Shown here: piece by piece, positions 1 through 6,890 of the stretch
Numbering within the stretch: the first letter of the stretch is position 1
How the letters are laid out: every line of letters begins with the position of its first letter
Assembly (NCBI GenBank): GCA_028712895.1
Contig: JAQTPL010000011.1
Span: 1 to 50,377, forward strand
Length of the DNA: 50,377 nucleotides
Direction: 5' to 3'
Source: a bacterium
Lineage (GTDB): Bacteria; CAYTYR01; UBA6262
The notes under the pieces: model-generated
What the model was told of the DNA's origin: nothing
Seen by the model: the letters and a program-made list of their open reading frames with translations, nothing else
Databases searched by the model: none
Program-made: the position numbers and the translations under genes

Positions 1-1
1 G

Positions 2-169
2 GTTAATCTGGCCCTGCTGTTGTATTTTATGAGATTAGAAAGCCAAGCCGGCTTTAAAGATAATTTTTGGAAAGCTATCCCTATGGCTTTTTATTACCAG
101 TTAAGACATTTAGGCGGTCTTTGCGGCCGGATTGCCGGTTCATTGAAATACCGCGTGTTATATTTTTAA
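2..169 (+). CDS. C-terminal end of an unidentified protein, possibly a glycosyltransferase (partial)
   Basis: An open frame enters from the left edge and ends at TAA 167-169, leaving about 55 residues. The visible tail has a hydrophobic stretch (LALLLYF), then an aromatic and basic segment with FWKAIPMAFYYQLRHLGG and a Gly-rich CGRIAG. Tails of this kind close some membrane-associated family 2 glycosyltransferases, but too little is present to assign a function. A new promoter follows at once, so the next gene is probably a separate transcription unit. Confidence 0.5.
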   Translation, partial: VNLALLLYFMRLESQAGFKDNFWKAIPMAFYYQLRHLGGLCGRIAGSLKYRVLYF

Positions 170-189
170 CTGAAATAAGCAGAAAGACC

Positions 190-217
190 TTGACAACCTG
201 AAAATTTGTGTTATATT
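190..217 (+). promoter_or_regulatory. sigma70-type promoter for the GspE/PilB-like gene
   Basis: TTGACA (190-195) and TATATT (212-217) are separated by 16 bases. This predicts a transcript start near 224 and a leader of about 75 bases before the chosen start codon at 299. Confidence 0.7.
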
Positions 218-257
218 TTAATTGGCAACCCACATTTTATTACAAAGAGGTGCAGAA

Positions 258-284
258 CGGTAATTAGCCACGAGAAAATTACCG
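258..284 (+). promoter_or_regulatory. leader hairpin abutting the ribosome binding site
   Basis: CGGTAATT (258-265) pairs perfectly with AATTACCG (277-284) around an 11-base loop. The final G is also the first base of the GAGGAG Shine-Dalgarno (284-289). The hairpin could affect ribosome access, but no known riboswitch class was recognised. Confidence 0.5.
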
Positions 285-298
285 AGGAGACATACGTA

Positions 299-1741
299 AT
301 GAAGCCTCTTGGCTGGGACAACAACGCAGGGTACAGGCAAAAAAAGTTAGGTGAAATATTACTTGATGCATCAGTGATCGATGAAAGGCAATTGAAAACA
401 GCCTTGACCAAACAACAGCGGTCAAGCAAAAAATTAGGAGAGATTTTAGTCAATCTCGGGTACACTAACGAAGAATTAGTTTTAAATGTATTAGGTAAGC
501 AACTTGATTCTCCTTATATCCGGATAGATGAGACAGAACGGATCGACAATACCATTATTCACAGGATACCGGGAAACCTGGCTGAGCGCAATTTGATCTT
601 ACCGGTGAAGGTAGAAGATGATACGCTCTGGGTAGCAATGAGCGACCCGGCCAACCAGTTCCTGAAAAAGGTGCTGGCTCTTTTGACCGGGTATAATATT
701 AAGTCCTATATTGCCAGTCCCAAGGAATTAAAGCAGACCATTGCCAGCTATTATTCCCGGGAAGGCAGGTTTGAAAAGAATGCCGAAAGTGTCCCGCAGT
801 GTAGTTACTTCCTGCCGTTGAAACAATTAGGCTTTACCCCGCGGCAGTTGCAGGTTTTTGGCAAATACCTGGAAATGCAAAAGGGTTGCGTGCTGATCAT
901 TGGTTCTGAGGATAGCGGCAAAAAGACCACTGTATATGGCAGTCTCCGGCAGCTGAATTTTCCAGATAATGACATAGTTTCCATAGAAAGAAAGATGGAC
1001 TATAAGCTGGATTGCGTGAACCAGCTGGAAATTTCAGGTACCAGTGACCAGGACATGAAAAAGATGATTGATAGTGTCAACCAGTTCAATCCTAATATCC
1101 TGGCGATAGAGAATATCCAGGGTGTAGAAAGCTGGAATGGCCTTGGCCGGATGGCGGAAAAGGGGAACCTGGTCATTGGGACGATCAATACAGACCAGAA
1201 TATCGTTGATTTTCTTGCCACTTTCCAGGATAAAAGGACCACTCACTACTCAGTTATTGAAAACCTGACCCTGGTGGCTGAGCAAAAGTTGGTCAGGGCG
1301 GTCTGCCCTTACTGCCAGACACCTTATAATATTACCGGAAAAACAGCCAGGAAGATGGGCTTAAAGGTAAAAGGGGCTATGATTAATATATATAAAGGTA
1401 AAGGATGCAATGTCTGTGACCATACCGGTTATTATGGTTATACTGCTTGTTATGAACTACTGCCAATCAATAGTTCGATAAAGGACCTGATGATGCAAAA
1501 TGCCAGCAAGGCAAAAATAAAAAAAGCGATACAAAAGGAAATGGATTATAGTTTTAATGATGTCCTGCAGGAAAAACTTTTGAAAGGGCAGGTTTCAGCT
1601 GAAGATTATCTCCAGGTAATGGGAAAGAATATCAATCAATTCAAGGAACTTAAGACGGTGATGGTCATGGATACCTTTTGGTCCTTGTTTGAAAAATCAG
1701 GCTCTATTAATGCCTATTTGGAGTACCGCAGGAAGAACTAA
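299..1741 (+). CDS. GspE/PilB-family protein with MshEN c-di-GMP-binding domain and degenerate ATPase
   Basis: This is a 480-residue relative of type II secretion/type IV pilus assembly ATPases. Residues 16-39 and 45-68 are two 24-residue KLGEIL...Q motifs joined by a 5-residue spacer, the layout known for the c-di-GMP-binding MshEN domain; motif I has Ser where Gly is usual. In the ATPase half, the Walker A is GSEDSGKKTT (202-211) with Lys replacing the usual Thr/Ser after GK. The Walker B region (NILAIENIQG, 266-275) lacks the GEIRD sequence, and the His box (usually TLHTN) reads TINTD. The zinc site survives: C336, C339, C370 and C373. I infer a c-di-GMP sensor or pseudo-ATPase. The ATG at 299 is chosen because GAGGAG (284-289) precedes it; an in-frame ATG at 206 lies inside the promoter's -10 region. 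A c-di-GMP riboswitch follows directly downstream. Confidence 0.88.
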   Translation: MKPLGWDNNAGYRQKKLGEILLDASVIDERQLKTALTKQQRSSKKLGEILVNLGYTNEELVLNVLGKQLDSPYIRIDETERIDNTIIHRIPGNLAERNLILPVKVEDDTLWVAMSDPANQFLKKVLALLTGYNIKSYIASPKELKQTIASYYSREGRFEKNAESVPQCSYFLPLKQLGFTPRQLQVFGKYLEMQKGCVLIIGSEDSGKKTTVYGSLRQLNFPDNDIVSIERKMDYKLDCVNQLEISGTSDQDMKKMIDSVNQFNPNILAIENIQGVESWNGLGRMAEKGNLVIGTINTDQNIVDFLATFQDKRTTHYSVIENLTLVAEQKLVRAVCPYCQTPYNITGKTARKMGLKVKGAMINIYKGKGCNVCDHTGYYGYTACYELLPINSSIKDLMMQNASKAKIKKAIQKEMDYSFNDVLQEKLLKGQVSAEDYLQVMGKNINQFKELKTVMVMDTFWSLFEKSGSINAYLEYRRKN

Positions 1742-1775
1742 TATTTTATCTGCTAGATATTTTTATAAAAAGAGC

Positions 1776-1803
1776 TTGACAAAACACTTTTTTGTGCTAT
1801 TGT
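1776..1803 (+). promoter_or_regulatory. promoter of the c-di-GMP riboswitch transcript
   Basis: TTGACA (1776-1781), a 16-base spacer and TATTGT (1798-1803) preceded by TGTGC. The predicted start near 1810 lies just upstream of the riboswitch aptamer. Confidence 0.7.
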
Positions 1804-1834
1804 ATGAGTAAGCATAAAACTCAATTGACAAATT

Positions 1835-1926
1835 AACCGAAAAGGCAAACTCGTCGCAAGACGGGGGCGCAAAGCCACGGGACCACTGGAATACCTATGT
1901 TCAAAAAGAGGTTAGCCGGGCTGCCG
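1835..1926 (+). promoter_or_regulatory. c-di-GMP-I riboswitch (GEMM-I)
   Basis: The conserved elements occur in order. GGCAAAC (1844-1850) begins the core. A CGTC/GACG stem capped by a GCAA tetraloop (1850s) is P2. CGCAAAGCC (1868-1876) and then GTTAGCCGGGCTGCC (1911-1925) complete it, with the final TGCC closing P1 against GGCA. This is the GEMM-I class, which binds cyclic di-GMP. The aptamer's 3' strand runs into the left arm of a terminator, so ligand binding can be coupled to read-through. AACTC (1818-1822) could also pair with GAGTT (1926-1930) as an antiterminator. Whether ligand turns the gene on or off cannot be settled by eye. The controlled gene starts at 2045. The 303-base spacer 1742-2044 is fully taken up by promoter, riboswitch, terminator and a start-codon hairpin. 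Confidence 0.93.
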
Positions 1927-1960
1927 AGTTAAAGCAACATGTAACTCGGATTTTTGTTTT
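1924..1960 (+). terminator. intrinsic terminator, expression platform of the riboswitch
   Basis: CCGAGTTA (1924-1931) pairs with TAACTCGG (1942-1949), followed by ATTTTTGTTTT. The left arm shares CC with the aptamer's closing TGCC (1922-1925). A second small hairpin, ACCGG/CCGGT, follows at 1961-1975. Confidence 0.85.
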
Positions 1961-2007
1961 ACCGGAGCACCCGGTAAATAAAAATAAAACAGCCACGAAA
2001 GTCACGG

Positions 2008-2046
2008 ATGTGCTTTTGGGGCAAAAAAAATAAGGAGGAAGCACAT
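2008..2046 (+). promoter_or_regulatory. possible start-codon hairpin upstream of the riboswitch-controlled gene
   Basis: ATGTGC (2008-2013) is complementary to GCACAT (2041-2046), which contains the first two bases of the start codon. The Shine-Dalgarno AAGGAGG (2032-2038) lies in the loop. GCAC at 1967-1970 could compete for the same GTGC. This would allow control of translation below the terminator; it is a base-pairing inference only. Confidence 0.4.
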
Positions 2047-3217
2047 GAAGAAATTGTTAGTGTTAGTAGTAACAGTATTAGCAATAGTCGGCTTAGCTTC
2101 TATGGCTTATGCTGATACGACTATCTTCGGAGATAGTCTTGCTTATGCCTTTGCCAATTGGCAGGGATCAAACCAGGATAATTATGGTACGACAACGACT
2201 CCCAATCTGCATTCGATCACTGAATCAGTAGTTACCTCGCCATGGTCCGGTGTTGGTGATCCTATAGGCAATACAGTGCTCAAGATTGATTTTGACATGA
2301 ATACTGTTGCGGGTAATGCCAATGAATCCTGGAGCGGTCATTTAATGACTGCCCCTGGTGGAGTGAAATTATCCGGCGTTAGCAGGTATACTTTTAAAAT
2401 TAGAGGGGACGCCGCAACCAGTGGAACTCCTCAAATTGATAAGCTAGTTTGCTCTGATGCCAATAGCAATCTGATCAATATTGTCAATCCAGGATATGCT
2501 GTTCCTGATTCTTCGGCCTGGGTAACCTTTACCACAGATGCTAACTTTTTTGCCGGGAAGAACATGAGCGGAGTACCTATTCCGTTTGGTGTTTATATGA
2601 CTTCCAGCGCTAATGCCAGTGTAACCAATGGCACTCCAGGCTTACCGAATGGCAACAGGCACGTTATCTTCTACCTTGATGATGTCAAATTTTTGGGTGG
2701 CAGTTCCGGCTCGGTGTTAGTGACTATGATGACCGGCGTGATCGGCGTGCAGATCGAGGGTAATATTAATTTTGGCCAGGTCACAGCTGCGACAGCCCTT
2801 AATTCAGCAGATTTGATAGGGGATAAGTTCTTTACCGTTACTAATGTTGGAAACGCGACTATTAACTATGACGTAAACTTGTTTAATCCAGGCGGCTGGA
2901 CTGCTGAAGATCCCGGCCATAGCTTAAGCACTCCGAATCTAGTGACTGAGCAAGATCGATATGCGCTTTATGGGTTATTCACACAGCAATTCACCATCGC
3001 TCCTGGGCTCGCGGATTATCAGGCTGATGATGCGATAACCACCGCTCCGCAAATGTCTGGAAGCAGCAAATACAGTTTCCCTGATGGTACTTCCCAGGGT
3101 GTAGGTATAAACGCAGGCGATATTAGGCAGCTCTATATTGGCTTATATACTCCTCTGCTGTCTTCAGTAAGTACGACTCAGCAGATCAGTATCGCCGTAT
3201 CAGCAGTTACTCCGTAA
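2045..3217 (+). CDS. secreted two-domain protein under c-di-GMP riboswitch control
   Basis: A 390-residue protein with a clear signal peptide (MKKLLVLVVTVLAIVGLASMAYA, residues 1-23). Residues about 25-219 look like a beta-sandwich binding module of the galactose-binding type, closing with FYLDDVKFLGG. Residues about 230-390 form a second beta domain (IGVQIEGNINFG, TNVGN, NPGGW, YALYGLF) that recurs at the C-terminus of the 975-residue protein at 7891. The shared pattern also covers GVG, a Leu/Thr-rich TPL segment and a final Q-I-x-I-x-V strand. No enzyme motif is visible. It is the first gene behind the c-di-GMP-I riboswitch, so its output should follow cellular c-di-GMP. I infer a surface or extracellular structural or adhesive protein. 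It has no known family that I can name. Confidence 0.85.
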   Translation: MKKLLVLVVTVLAIVGLASMAYADTTIFGDSLAYAFANWQGSNQDNYGTTTTPNLHSITESVVTSPWSGVGDPIGNTVLKIDFDMNTVAGNANESWSGHLMTAPGGVKLSGVSRYTFKIRGDAATSGTPQIDKLVCSDANSNLINIVNPGYAVPDSSAWVTFTTDANFFAGKNMSGVPIPFGVYMTSSANASVTNGTPGLPNGNRHVIFYLDDVKFLGGSSGSVLVTMMTGVIGVQIEGNINFGQVTAATALNSADLIGDKFFTVTNVGNATINYDVNLFNPGGWTAEDPGHSLSTPNLVTEQDRYALYGLFTQQFTIAPGLADYQADDAITTAPQMSGSSKYSFPDGTSQGVGINAGDIRQLYIGLYTPLLSSVSTTQQISIAVSAVTP

Positions 3218-3228
3218 GTATTATATTA

Positions 3229-3260
3229 CAGGTGTGCGGGTGGTTTCACCCGCACACCTG
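3229..3260 (+). promoter_or_regulatory. perfect 14-bp hairpin between secreted genes
   Basis: CAGGTGTGCGGGTG (3229-3242) and CACCCGCACACCTG (3247-3260) pair perfectly around GTTT. The bases after it (GTTTGGTTC) are not a proper U tract. It may be a leaky terminator or a 3'-end stabiliser that keeps the first gene's mRNA more abundant than the next gene's. Confidence 0.75.
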
Positions 3261-3288
3261 GTTTGGTTCAAAACAAAAGGGGTAAAGG

Positions 3289-4896
3289 ATGAAATTTATG
3301 AATACATTAATGAAGCAGCATACAAAAACTTTTAATGAAGTCTTAGCGACAGCTATTATTTCTTTGTTGATGTTTTTCTTTGTCTCTGCCGGATATGCGG
3401 CTTCTATGAGCGTAACCCCGCCAAAATTAACTTATACTGACATCAGGATCGGTAATACGTATACGCTTGAAGATATGAATCCTAATAATATCAAAATTAA
3501 ATTCACCTACATTGGCAATGATAATGAACCCATGGAAGTTGAAGCTACACAGACTGGCATAACTGTACCGGCTGACTATGAAGTATTACCAGATACTAGC
3601 ACAGTTACTATCAGCCCGAATAATTTTTTTATCAATAGTGGTGACAGCCAGGAAGTTTCAGTAAGTGTAAGTATTCCGCAAAATATAGACTACCTGGGGA
3701 AAAAGTTTGCTTTTGGCATCTGGGGTTATAGCAAAACCAGCTCTGGAAACGCCGCGGCCATTGCCACAGTTTACCTTGAAATAAATCCTTTATATGTCAA
3801 CTATGGTATAGCCGGATATGAAGAGTTAACGACTATCGGTTTGATCGGCAATAAAGCGGTCATTGCCGCCAATATTGTCACTGCGAAGGGGACTCCATCT
3901 CCGGGCGTAAAACTTTATTACAGGAAAACCGAAGCCGATACTTGGGCTGCCCAAGATCCTGTAAACAGTAATCCTACTGCAAAAAGTGATGGCACCAAAG
4001 ATTTTACTTTTGAAGTTGCCGCCAGCTCTATTACCACTGCTGGCTTCCAATATATTATAGAAACAAATGCAGGTGCGTCTTATGCCTACTCGCCTGTTCA
4101 GGAGAAACCTGCTGATTTCCAGGCTGCCAGTACCAAATATCATAGTGTAACTGTCTCCAGGCTGACTACCGGGCAAATTGCCACTACGGGCAGCACCCTG
4201 AGCGTGCCTGATGGCAATCCTCATGACGGCGCTGTTAAGATCGTCGCTCCGCGCGGCGCAGTGGCTACCAACCAAACGATAACTTTAGAGCAAATTGATG
4301 AAGTTAATGACGCTTCTTGCCCTAAGGCACCTGGTTTTGCCCTGGCTGAAAAACCGGCTATGATCTTTAAACTTCAGCCGGAAAACACAAGGTTTTTGAA
4401 AAATATCGATCTTACTTTACTCTATTTTGATATTGACGATAAGGATGGCCTAGTAGATAATTTATTTGACCAGGACGGGGCCCCGATAGAAGAAGCCAAG
4501 CTCAAGATGTTCTGGTGGGATGGATTTAAGTGGAGATTGGTCAACGGGGTTCAAACCCAAGACGTGGAAAAGAACACTATTACCGTCAAAACCAACCATT
4601 TTTCATACTATGCCCTAATCCCGGTCAATTCCCTAAGTCCTGAAGATTACCGGCCAGCCAAGAAGATAATTACTCCTAATGGCGATGGTATAAATGATGA
4701 AGCGGATTTCAGCGGCTTAGCTGAAGAGATCAAGATCTTCGATATTACCGGAAGAAAGATCCGGTCAGTATCTGCCGGCACAGGCGAATGGGATGGTAAA
4801 GATAATGACGGCAGTGTAGTTGAGAGCGGAGTCTATATTTACCAGTTTAAGGTCGAAGGTACTTTAGTTAGCGGCGTTATCGCCGTGGCGAAGTAA
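3289..4896 (+). CDS. secreted multidomain protein with chaperone-like N-terminus and FlgD-like C-terminal domain
   Basis: A 535-residue exported protein with a long n-region and a hydrophobic core ending near SAGYAAS (about residue 38). The N-terminal beta domain (YTDIRIGNTYTLED, then ADYEVLPD and YLGKKFAFGIWGYS) resembles the repeated domain of the proteins at 5911 and 6891. The middle (about 280-440) is beta-rich and ZU5-like (GSTLSVPDG, IVAPRGAV, NHFSYYALIPV). The last 80 residues, from ITPNGDGINDEADF through WDGKDNDG and SGVYIYQF, are a FlgD/T9SS sorting-like Ig domain. ATG 3289 follows AAGGGG at good spacing. The stop is followed directly by the PorV-like gene's ribosome site, so the two are coupled. 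I infer a cell-surface protein exported across the outer membrane. Confidence 0.82.
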   Translation: MKFMNTLMKQHTKTFNEVLATAIISLLMFFFVSAGYAASMSVTPPKLTYTDIRIGNTYTLEDMNPNNIKIKFTYIGNDNEPMEVEATQTGITVPADYEVLPDTSTVTISPNNFFINSGDSQEVSVSVSIPQNIDYLGKKFAFGIWGYSKTSSGNAAAIATVYLEINPLYVNYGIAGYEELTTIGLIGNKAVIAANIVTAKGTPSPGVKLYYRKTEADTWAAQDPVNSNPTAKSDGTKDFTFEVAASSITTAGFQYIIETNAGASYAYSPVQEKPADFQAASTKYHSVTVSRLTTGQIATTGSTLSVPDGNPHDGAVKIVAPRGAVATNQTITLEQIDEVNDASCPKAPGFALAEKPAMIFKLQPENTRFLKNIDLTLLYFDIDDKDGLVDNLFDQDGAPIEEAKLKMFWWDGFKWRLVNGVQTQDVEKNTITVKTNHFSYYALIPVNSLSPEDYRPAKKIITPNGDGINDEADFSGLAEEIKIFDITGRKIRSVSAGTGEWDGKDNDGSVVESGVYIYQFKVEGTLVSGVIAVAK

Positions 4897-4909
4897 GGAG
4901 GGGATGACG

Positions 4910-5842
4910 ATGAAGAGGAATTTGATACTTACTTTAACCGTAATAGCGATAGTTTTTCATATACAAGTTGCGCAAGCCGCATTTAAAGACTGTGGTTGGG
5001 GGACCAGACCTGCTGGCATGGGGGGAGCATTTGTTGGGGTAGCGAACGATAGTAATGCTCCCCTATGGAACCCGGCAGGTATCGCCCAGATGAAAAATGC
5101 CGAAACCAGTTTCATGTATTCCACTTATTATAATGGTTTGGATTTGAAGGCAGGTAGTGACAGTATCAGCCTGGGATTTAATTATCTCTCCTTTGTCTAT
5201 CCCAAAAGCACGATTGGTGCTTTCGGAGTAAGCTGGGCCAATTTTACGGCCACGAATCTCTATAAAGAAGACACGTATACCTTTACCTATGCAAAAAAGA
5301 TAAATGATTGGCTGCCTGAACTGCCACCGATCATTTATGTAGGTTTGAACCTGAAATCAATGGGGCATACTTATACGCTTGATGATTATGCTCAGAATGA
5401 CCCGGTTTTTGTACAGGGAGGAACCTCCAAGAGCGCTTTTACCGTGGATCTTGGGGCTTTGGTAAAACCTTGGAACAGGCTGGCCATAGGCGTCGCGGCT
5501 AAGAACCTGACTCAACCGGATGTAGGATTGAAAGATGAAGATATAGTCCCGATGGAGTTAAAAGTGGGTGCAGCGTACCGTTATACCCTCATTACTCCGG
5601 CTGTTGATCTGACTATGCGTGATGGTGTCACCACCATGCACATGGGAGTAGAAAGCTACTTGATGAATAAAGCGCTGGGATTAAGAGCTGGCTGGAATTC
5701 CACTGAACTGACCTTTGGCTTCTCTTTTAACGGTATCCGTTCCAAAAACTTTGGTCTTAACCTTGATTATTCCTTTATTATGCCGCTGGAGATAGAAGAT
5801 TCATCCGGTAGCCACAGGATATCAATGGGTGTATGGTTCTAA
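4910..5842 (+). CDS. PorV/UPF0164-like outer-membrane beta-barrel protein
   Basis: A 310-residue protein with signal peptide (MKRNLILTLTVIAIVFHIQVAQA). The mature start, GTRPAGMGGAFVGVANDSNAPLWNPAGIA (written in part: GMGGAFVGVAND and WNPAGIA), is the hallmark of the PorV/PorQ and UPF0164 group in the FadL-like barrel superfamily. Alternating beta strands continue to a C-terminal aromatic residue (MGVWF). In type IX secretion, PorV shuttles sorting-domain cargo at the outer membrane. The preceding gene ends in a FlgD/T9SS-like domain, which fits a cargo-shuttle pair, but no other T9SS core gene is in view. ATG 4910 is chosen over ATG 4904 because AAGGAGG (4895-4901) is then 8 bases away rather than 2. 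Confidence 0.85.
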   Translation: MKRNLILTLTVIAIVFHIQVAQAAFKDCGWGTRPAGMGGAFVGVANDSNAPLWNPAGIAQMKNAETSFMYSTYYNGLDLKAGSDSISLGFNYLSFVYPKSTIGAFGVSWANFTATNLYKEDTYTFTYAKKINDWLPELPPIIYVGLNLKSMGHTYTLDDYAQNDPVFVQGGTSKSAFTVDLGALVKPWNRLAIGVAAKNLTQPDVGLKDEDIVPMELKVGAAYRYTLITPAVDLTMRDGVTTMHMGVESYLMNKALGLRAGWNSTELTFGFSFNGIRSKNFGLNLDYSFIMPLEIEDSSGSHRISMGVWF

Positions 5843-5867
5843 AAGTAGTTACCAATATTAAATACTA

Positions 5868-5900
5868 AAGGAGACCTGAATCAAGGTCTCCTTATTTTTT
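5868..5900 (+). terminator. intrinsic terminator after the PorV-like gene
   Basis: AAGGAGACC (5868-5876) pairs with GGTCTCCTT (5885-5893) and is followed by ATTTTTT. The next gene's Shine-Dalgarno AGGAGGG (5901-5907) begins immediately after, so any read-through feeds straight into that gene. Confidence 0.85.
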
Positions 5901-5910
5901 AGGAGGGAAT

Positions 5911-6816
5911 ATGCCTAAGATTAAAACGCTGCTATTAACAGGATATATTGTCCTGTCTGCCGGCCTAGTGCAGGCTACAGGCTTGACGGCGAATTTTGGT
6001 GATGTTTTGTTCGAGAACCTGAAGATAGGACAGTCGTTTAGCGCTCGCGATAAAGCTAATCTGCCATATGTGGTGACTAATTCCGGGACTAAAGATATTG
6101 ACATCGTGATCGAGGTCATACCGCCTTTGCCTAAGAATCTAAAACCAGGATATGAACCGATCCCGGATCCGCGCTGGATTACCTTGGGCAAGAGATCCGG
6201 GACCTTAAAACCAAAAGGGCAAGTCTTAACTGATTTTGTCTTTAATATTCCTAATGATGAGAAGTTAATGGGCAGGAAATTCCAGGCAGTGCTTTATCCT
6301 TACACCTATGATGGGATCCTGAAGATAGGGGTTAACAGCAATGTCTATTTCACTATTGATAAAGAAAAAGGGCCTTATCCGATATACTTGAATCCAAAAG
6401 ATTTCAAAGATAAGCAATCCTTTGAGGTGGATCCTCAGGATATATATGTGCAGGATGTTCCTTTAGGGGAAAAAGTCGATCTGGAAAAAAAGTACGGGTT
6501 GGTTTTGAAAATAACCAACTCTACGGATCTGCAGTGTAAGTATTATATGAATACCATAAAAGTAAAAGACGAGCTTTCCGCTGCCACGCTCAAAGAAGGA
6601 TATTTGGACACACCTGACCCGAATATATTATCCTTTGACTCTATAGAATTAGTGGTGAATCCTAAGGAAACAAAGAAAATGAAGCTCTATCTCCAATTCC
6701 CTAAAGATAAACAATATGCGGGCAAGAAATACATGTTCCTGGTACCAGTGGTCCTGGGATACCAGGAAGTGCCAGTGATCCGTTATGTTTATCTTTATGT
6801 CACTACGAAGAAATAA
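5911..6816 (+). CDS. secreted protein with two chaperone-like beta domains
   Basis: A 301-residue protein with signal peptide ending near GLVQA (about residue 22). The first domain (25-150) carries FGDVLFENLKIG, an Asn-x-Gly turn, GYEPIPDPRW, and MGRKFQAVLYPYTY. The second domain (about 155-301) repeats the scheme in weaker form: TDLQCKYYM, YLDTPDPN, PKETKKMKL, and AGKKYMFLVP. The same domain is found once in the proteins at 3289 and 6891. The spacing of a Pro-rich loop, a hydrophobic strand and a G-(R/K)-K-F/Y strand recalls Ig-like pilus chaperones and related periplasmic domains, but I cannot name the family. No catalytic motif is seen. It lies between two secreted-protein groups and probably helps assemble or anchor them. 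Confidence 0.8.
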   Translation: MPKIKTLLLTGYIVLSAGLVQATGLTANFGDVLFENLKIGQSFSARDKANLPYVVTNSGTKDIDIVIEVIPPLPKNLKPGYEPIPDPRWITLGKRSGTLKPKGQVLTDFVFNIPNDEKLMGRKFQAVLYPYTYDGILKIGVNSNVYFTIDKEKGPYPIYLNPKDFKDKQSFEVDPQDIYVQDVPLGEKVDLEKKYGLVLKITNSTDLQCKYYMNTIKVKDELSAATLKEGYLDTPDPNILSFDSIELVVNPKETKKMKLYLQFPKDKQYAGKKYMFLVPVVLGYQEVPVIRYVYLYVTTKK

Positions 6817-6818
6817 TG

Positions 6819-6847
6819 TTGCGTATATGTTAATATGGTGGTATATA
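6819..6847 (+). promoter_or_regulatory. weak possible promoter
   Basis: TTGCGT (6819-6824), 17 bases and TATATA (6842-6847) upstream of the next gene. The -35 is poor, and the two genes could equally be co-transcribed. Confidence 0.3.
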
Positions 6848-6890
6848 TATAGGCAAGACTACTTGTTGAGCCATGGTAAAGAGAGGGGAA

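Noticed and set aside
206-298. Longer N-terminus for the GspE-like gene from ATG 206
   Set aside because: That codon lies inside the promoter and would precede the transcript start; 299 has a good ribosome site.
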